This document shows positions 60,225 through 64,000 of a stretch of 64,000 nucleotides of DNA, piece after piece. The notes beneath the pieces are model-generated. The model was given only the letters and a program-made list of their open reading frames with translations, was not told the origin of the DNA and made no database searches. Source of the DNA: Rhodothermales bacterium (GTDB taxonomy: Bacteria > Bacteroidota > Rhodothermia > Rhodothermales > Bin80); contig OX638318.1 of NCBI GenBank assembly GCA_951812585.1, forward strand, positions 2,788,380 through 2,852,379, in the 5' to 3' direction. The position numbers were made by a program, and so were the translations under genes. The first letter of the stretch is position 1. Each line of letters begins with the position of its first letter.

Positions 60225-60983
60225 TTACGAATAAGCCTGCGCAGGATGGCCGATCGCGTACTCGTTGGCCTTCACGAAGGCGCGCAGCGTCCGGTCTTCG
60301 CTGCGGTGCAGTGCGTCGATGTCGCCGACCCAGTGCATGCGTGTTCTGTGGATGAATGCCACGCGGTGTGCAATGCTGAGCACCGAACGCATGTCATGCG
60401 TGACCACGATGCTGGTCACATCAAGTTGGTCAGCCAGGCCTTTGATCAGGTTATTGATCGTGGTTGAGGTATGCGGGTCGAGTCCACTGGTCGGTTCGTC
60501 GTAGAGGATGTAGCGCGGTTCCAGGGCGACGGCGCGCGCAAGCGCCACGCGCTTGATCATTCCGCCCGAAAGCTCGGAAGGTCGCTTCGTACCCACATCA
60601 GACAGGTTAACCAGGTCCAGGCATCGGAGCACGCGATCGCGGACCTGCTGCTCGGTGCTGTCGGTGAAGGTGCGTATCGGAAAGGCTACGTTGTCAAAGG
60701 CGCTCATGGAATCAAACAGCGCGCCGCCTTGAAACAGTACGCCAAACTGTCGGCGCACCGTGCGCAGCTCCCTGTAGGAGATGCGCCCAATGTCGATGCC
60801 GTCCACCAGAACCCGTCCTTTGTCCGGCTGCAAAAGTCCAATGGCATGCTTCATGAGGACGCTCTTGCCTGATCCGCTGCGCCCAATGATAGCGAGGGTT
60901 TCGCCCTCTTGCATTTCGAGGGATACATCGCGCAGCACGGCGCGCCCGTTGAACGACTTGGATATGTTCTCCACGCAGATCAT
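60225..60983 (-). CDS. MlaF-type ABC transporter ATP-binding protein
   Basis: The 252-residue ATPase shows Walker A IIGRSGSGKSVLMKHAIG, the Q-loop VLFQGGALFDSM typical of Mla/Mkl ATPases, the signature ELSGGMIKRVALARA, Walker B YILYDEPTSGLDP and the switch His VVTHDMRS. It drives lipid transport by the MlaE-like permease encoded 16 bases upstream. The ATG at 60983 is preferred; another ATG lies two codons earlier. Confidence 0.94.
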   Translation of the reverse strand: MICVENISKSFNGRAVLRDVSLEMQEGETLAIIGRSGSGKSVLMKHAIGLLQPDKGRVLVDGIDIGRISYRELRTVRRQFGVLFQGGALFDSMSAFDNVAFPIRTFTDSTEQQVRDRVLRCLDLVNLSDVGTKRPSELSGGMIKRVALARAVALEPRYILYDEPTSGLDPHTSTTINNLIKGLADQLDVTSIVVTHDMRSVLSIAHRVAFIHRTRMHWVGDIDALHRSEDRTLRAFVKANEYAIGHPAQAYS

Positions 60984-60999
60984 ATGCACATTCGGCTGC

Positions 61000-61761
61000 C
61001 TAAAGCAATACCAGTGCCAACACGAGGTCAGACAACAGGATATAGACGCAGCTGATCACCGCGGCCTGCGTGGTACTGCGGCCCACGCCTTCGGCGCCGC
61101 CCTCGGTGTAGTATCCCATGTAGCACGATATGGAGGTGATGACAAAGCCAAACACGAAGGACTTGATCAGCCCGAACATGGGCCCAAAGACCAGATAGTT
61201 TTCGCGGGCGCCGCGAATAAACTCGCCTGTGCTGACCACATCGGTGGCCACCGCGGCTGCCAGGCCGCCGCCCACGCCGACCAGCACGGCGGTAACGTAT
61301 AGCACGGGAAACATTATTATACCGGCCATGATCCGTGGTACGATCAGGTAGCCGATGGAGTTAAGTCCCATTGCTTCCAAGGCGTCTATCTGCTCAGTGA
61401 CGCGCATGGTACCCAGCTCGGCTGCAATGCGGGCACCCACACGTCCTGCGAGGATAAACCCGGTGACGACGGCACCAAGCTCAAGAATCAGGGAGGGCAC
61501 GACGACTGCGCCGATGACCGACGGTGGGATGAAAGGCGAAACAAGCTGGTATGCGGTCTGCACGGTGGTGACAGCACCGGAGAAGGCGGCGGCGAGTGCC
61601 ACTATAGGGATGGAGTCGATCCCTACGCGTCCGCACTGGACAATCAGATTCTTGCGGTAGACACTGAAATGGCCGAGTGACGTGAACCCTTTGGACAACA
61701 GCAGTGCATATCGCCCAAGGCTGTATAGTGGCCGAATCAGCCGCTGCTCCAATGCAGCCAT
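61000..61761 (-). CDS. MlaE-type ABC transporter permease
   Basis: The 253-residue membrane protein has IDSIPIVALAAAFSGAVTTV and VPSLILELGAVVTGFILAGR, VGARIAAELGTMRVTEQIDA and LEAMGLNSIGYLIVPRIMAG, which together make the MlaE signature. GLIKSFVFGFVITSISCYMG and the final helix ISCVYILLSDLVLALVLL close the protein. It is the first gene of the mlaE-mlaF-mlaD-like set, which keeps outer-membrane lipid balance in Gram-negative bacteria. Confidence 0.94.
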   Translation of the reverse strand: MAALEQRLIRPLYSLGRYALLLSKGFTSLGHFSVYRKNLIVQCGRVGIDSIPIVALAAAFSGAVTTVQTAYQLVSPFIPPSVIGAVVVPSLILELGAVVTGFILAGRVGARIAAELGTMRVTEQIDALEAMGLNSIGYLIVPRIMAGIIMFPVLYVTAVLVGVGGGLAAAVATDVVSTGEFIRGARENYLVFGPMFGLIKSFVFGFVITSISCYMGYYTEGGAEGVGRSTTQAAVISCVYILLSDLVLALVLL

Positions 61762-62347
61762 ACTGTGCTTTTATCGTGCCGGGTTCAATGGTTTAGGGTG
61801 CCCGTTGTTTCGTGCATCAGGCGGGCGAGCCAGGCGCGGCTCCGTTTGTGATTGCCGCATCCCCACAGTCCGTCATGGCTAGGCCTCCCAAGTAGTCATA
61901 AATCAGACTTACACAATGGCCTTCATAACGTTTGGCTTGCCGTTATGGAGGCGCAGCATCAGATCTTGCGTACGCTTCGGACCTCGGAGCCGGCCTTACT
62001 GGCAACACTGGGCGCGCTAAGGTGACAATCACCTCAAATCACGGCGAAAACCTGGCTTTCAGGGCCATTTGTGCCCAAATCGGCCCAAAAACGACTAAAA
62101 AAGGTGTCAAAATGGGCCTACTGACTGCGCCGCGAGGGTGAGGCTGCGCCCGACTACTATGAAGTTCAGATTAGAATCGCCGCCTTGATCATCATACGTA
62201 AATTCCATTACAACAAAAGCCCCATGGGCTTGGCCTCGCTTAGGATCGCCGATCCTGCGAGCAAGATGGAAGCGGGGCGTACTGCCAAGGGGCGAATACC
62301 CAGCAATACCGCGAATCCACAGACAGGTCCGACCCCCTGCCCCGAGC
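61762..62347. other. Gene-poor region beyond the Mla operon
   Basis: No supported gene. A minus-strand frame at 62107-62361 contains AFVVMEFTYDDQGGDSNLNF and could be a relic, but it matches no family I know. No tRNA or terminator is evident. Confidence 0.4.
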
Positions 62348-62764
62348 ATGTCCCGGCACATGGCGTCTATGACAGCCTGCGCCGTCGGGTGTTTCCTGTC
62401 TATGTTGGGCGCACGTGCAGAGGAGTTCAGGTCTGAGGAGGAGATTGCTCAGACGTATCAGTTCTCCCGGACAACAAAGTTCTCGCGTGCTGCGCACAGG
62501 TACATTATCATTCTGGGACTAATCTTTGTAGGGTTATGGCGTGTGGTGCAGGTTGGCAATCCCACAGCATGCAGGCCCACGCTAGGTGACCGAGACCAAG
62601 TCGGAGGGACGAAATGCGTCGGAATACGCCCTAGATCACATCTTTACGTGGCCAACCAACTGCTGAGAGAGCCGTTTGCGCTGCGTGCAAACACGGACTA
62701 TGGGTTTCAGGGTAGGGTCCACTTTTTTCAACAGCGCTTGATTAAGGGGCATTGTATTGCTTAA
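62348..62764 (+). CDS. Possible small membrane protein, unknown
   Basis: The frame reads GARAEEFRSEEEIAQTYQFS and RTTKFSRAAHRYIIILGLIF, giving an acidic/helical start and one membrane helix (YIIILGLIFVGLWRVVQV). A basic tail follows (LREPFALRANTDYGFQGRVH). The amino acid mix is plausible for a real protein, but no family is recognised and there is no clear ribosome-binding site. Starts at 62348 or 62402 are possible. An overlapping frame at 62757-62981 begins eight bases before its stop and also has one membrane helix (TIGFYVVGVGLLLLAGKAWY). The pair may be remnants of one gene. Confidence 0.3.
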   Translation: MSRHMASMTACAVGCFLSMLGARAEEFRSEEEIAQTYQFSRTTKFSRAAHRYIIILGLIFVGLWRVVQVGNPTACRPTLGDRDQVGGTKCVGIRPRSHLYVANQLLREPFALRANTDYGFQGRVHFFQQRLIKGHCIA

Positions 62765-63058
62765 CATTACAGGCCAGCGTGGTCGTACCGATCTATCCAG
62801 CAGAATAACCGGCAGGTTTACAATTGGCTTTTACGTTGTTGGTGTAGGACTTCTTCTCCTCGCGGGGAAGGCTTGGTACGGTGCGACGAAAAGTGCCGCT
62901 GCGAGGTGTGCGGGGAGTTTTGCGGTTGCAGCGACGACGAGTAGCGTACAATGGAGGGTTATCTCTTCCGGTCGGCCCTAACTGGGGTCACGCCCGTTGC
63001 GGTCAAGTGGCTGAGTCGGTCCGTTATCTTCTTAAGTCGTTGATCTGGAGTAACCGCT

Positions 63059-63569
63059 GCATTGTGCCCGGCTGCAGTGCTGGCTTTTTCGCGGCTGGTA
63101 TCTGATGCCGCTCTTCGGTCCACAAAGATATACATGTATAGACGAAACGGACGGAACCGGACGACTCACCGTGCACCGATCCAAGACCGACCAGGAAGGC
63201 GCCGGCGCCGTGCTCTACCTCGGCGCGCCCACTATGCAGCGCGTGCAGGCCTGGCTTACCCGTGCAGGCATTGGTGCTGGACCCGTGTTCCGATCGGTCC
63301 GCAAGGCCGGCAGCGCTATCGGCCCCCGACTCACCGCCCGTAGCGTATCGCGCATCATCCAGCGTGTCGCCGAGCCGCTGAGTATCACCGGGCGCGTCAG
63401 CTCACACTCGTTCCGGGTGGGCTCTGCGCAGTCGCTCGTTAAACGCGGCGCCACACTCACAGAGACACAACTCGCAGGCCGGTGGAAGTCACCACGCATG
63501 CCCGCCCACTATGCCCGCGGCCAGCTCGCAGGACGCGGCGCCATGGCCCGGTTGCGCTACGGAGCGTAA
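63059..63569 (+). pseudogene. Tyrosine recombinase (phage integrase) C-terminal remnant
   Basis: The main frame (63105-63569) covers the catalytic domain: CIDETDGTGRLTVHRSKTDQ (strand with Lys), GPRLTARSVSRIIQRVAEPL, the His-x-x-Arg box VSSHSFRVGSAQSLVKRGAT, the AGRWKSPRMPAHYARGQLAG segment with Trp in place of the third His, and the nucleophile Tyr in PAHYARG. Just upstream another frame contains FSRLVSDAALRS, the Arg I region, so a frameshift separates Arg I from the rest. The N-terminal core-binding domain is missing. It is a dead relic that marks an old integration event. Confidence 0.75.
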
Positions 63570-63824
63570 ATCCGCGTCAGGACGCGCATAGACGCACTGT
63601 GCTGCCGCTGTGCACACAACATGGGCTAGTAGCTATCACCCACGTACAGAACGCACACAGCGCCTTGTCAGGGCTATTATGCGCGCAGCGGGAATCTAGG
63701 CGCTCTATGCGCCCGCATTTGGTCTGATCTGAAATTCAGAAAATGGTCTGGGCTGTTGTATATTGGCTTATCGTGCCGAGGCCGGATACAAGGGCCGCGG
63801 TCTCCATTAACTCACACACCTAGC

Positions 63825-64000
63825 ATGTCATGTAAACGTATTCTACTTATCTCGATGGCAATAGCGTCACTCAGCCTACCAAAGCGGTTGTTTCTCATCG
63901 GCATCCTTGCCGTGCTGGGGTACTTTGCTGGCGCGATGCTCAACCCAGTTGTATCGTTTGCCGATGAATCGCATTGCGACAACAACGTGTGCGAAAGGCT
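63825..64000 (+). CDS. Start of a secreted or membrane-anchored cysteine-containing protein (partial)
   Basis: The ATG at 63825 opens a frame that runs off the window. A basic start is followed by a long hydrophobic segment (LPKRLFLIGILAVLGYFAGA) and then DESHCDNNVCER. A lone helix followed by Cys-Asp-Asn-Asn-x-Cys suggests an exported protein with a disulfide or metal-binding loop. The family cannot be named from ~58 residues. The 255 bases between it and the recombinase remnant hold no gene. Confidence 0.5.
   Translation, partial: MSCKRILLISMAIASLSLPKRLFLIGILAVLGYFAGAMLNPVVSFADESHCDNNVCER

Noticed and set aside
59187-60467. 426-codon plus-strand open frame
   Set aside because: It is antisense to the MlaD-like and MlaF-like genes, with arginine/histidine/glutamine-rich composition and no recognisable domain.
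62107-62361. Minus-strand 84-codon frame with a plausible ending
   Set aside because: No family, no clear start site and a cysteine/glycine-rich beginning. The evidence is too weak to list as a gene.

Overview
The window looks like chromosome of a Rhodothermota/Bacteroidota-type bacterium. The sequence evidence is a tmRNA whose tag reads ANDYSYAMAA, a 31-residue arginine/lysine-rich AURKAIP1/COX24-type ribosomal protein gene (bL38-like), two sigma factor/FecR/STN-TonB-receptor modules, a DUF4249 lipoprotein gene beside one of those receptors, and scarce Shine-Dalgarno sequences with several GTG/TTG starts. Base composition is GC-rich by eye (not computed). The genus cannot be named from the sequence alone.

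Layout. 1-7 kb: the tail of a PhoX-like phosphatase, a decayed FadR/GntR-like regulator, a half-size asparaginase, then ECF sigma, FecR, TonB receptor and DUF4249 lipoprotein. 7.4-13.5 kb: a large secreted VPS10/BNR repeat protein followed by a tight plus-strand cluster (IolE-like TIM barrel, Gfo/Idh dehydrogenase, class I aldolase). 13.7-34.4 kb, minus strand: a long catabolic and sugar-uptake gene set (Gfo/Idh dehydrogenase, CoA-transferase, enoyl-CoA hydratase, GMC dehydrogenase, aldehyde dehydrogenase, sugar-binding lipoprotein, two ABC permeases, second GMC oxidoreductase). This set is cut between the binding protein (ends 26704) and the first permease (starts about 17494) by roughly 9.2 kb of accessory DNA.

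The accessory island (about 17.5-26.7 kb) is the most unusual part. It holds a partly tandemly repeated module. A minus-strand winged-helix gene, a coiled-coil gene and a small coiled-coil/membrane gene lie opposite two plus-strand lipoprotein genes, one with a short collagen-like tract. Two units are complete for the lipoproteins (copies A and B) and one is truncated (copy C). An IS1111-group IS110 element of about 1.49 kb with perfect 11-bp subterminal inverted repeats sits inside the coiled-coil gene of copy B. Repeat flanks are almost identical, while the winged-helix gene and the centre of the lipoprotein gene differ strongly, mostly by amino-acid-changing substitutions. Next to the repeats is a small membrane protein that is itself a 62-residue tandem duplication.

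34.4-44.5 kb: electron-transfer flavoprotein genes, a MocA-like nucleotidyltransferase overlapping a copper-type HMA domain gene, a GT4 glycosyltransferase, tmRNA with its terminator, a lipoprotein, an alpha/beta hydrolase, the bL38-like gene, YtxH, YaaA, TauE/SafE and two NfeD-family genes. 44.6-49.1 kb: the second sigma/FecR/TonB-receptor module, with a strong intrinsic terminator touching the receptor start codon. 49.2-61.8 kb: a NupC transporter, a PcrA/UvrD helicase behind a perfect 16-bp inverted repeat, a radical SAM protein, an NTF2-like protein, a phosphodiesterase, DusB, a DUF445 protein, an HD hydrolase and an MlaE/F/D lipid transport operon. 61.8-64 kb: a decayed accessory region with a frameshifted tyrosine recombinase remnant and the start of a cysteine-containing secreted protein.

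I found no CRISPR array, no rRNA and no ordinary tRNA. No single gene set can be declared a new system. The repeated lipoprotein/winged-helix module is the best candidate for something undescribed.
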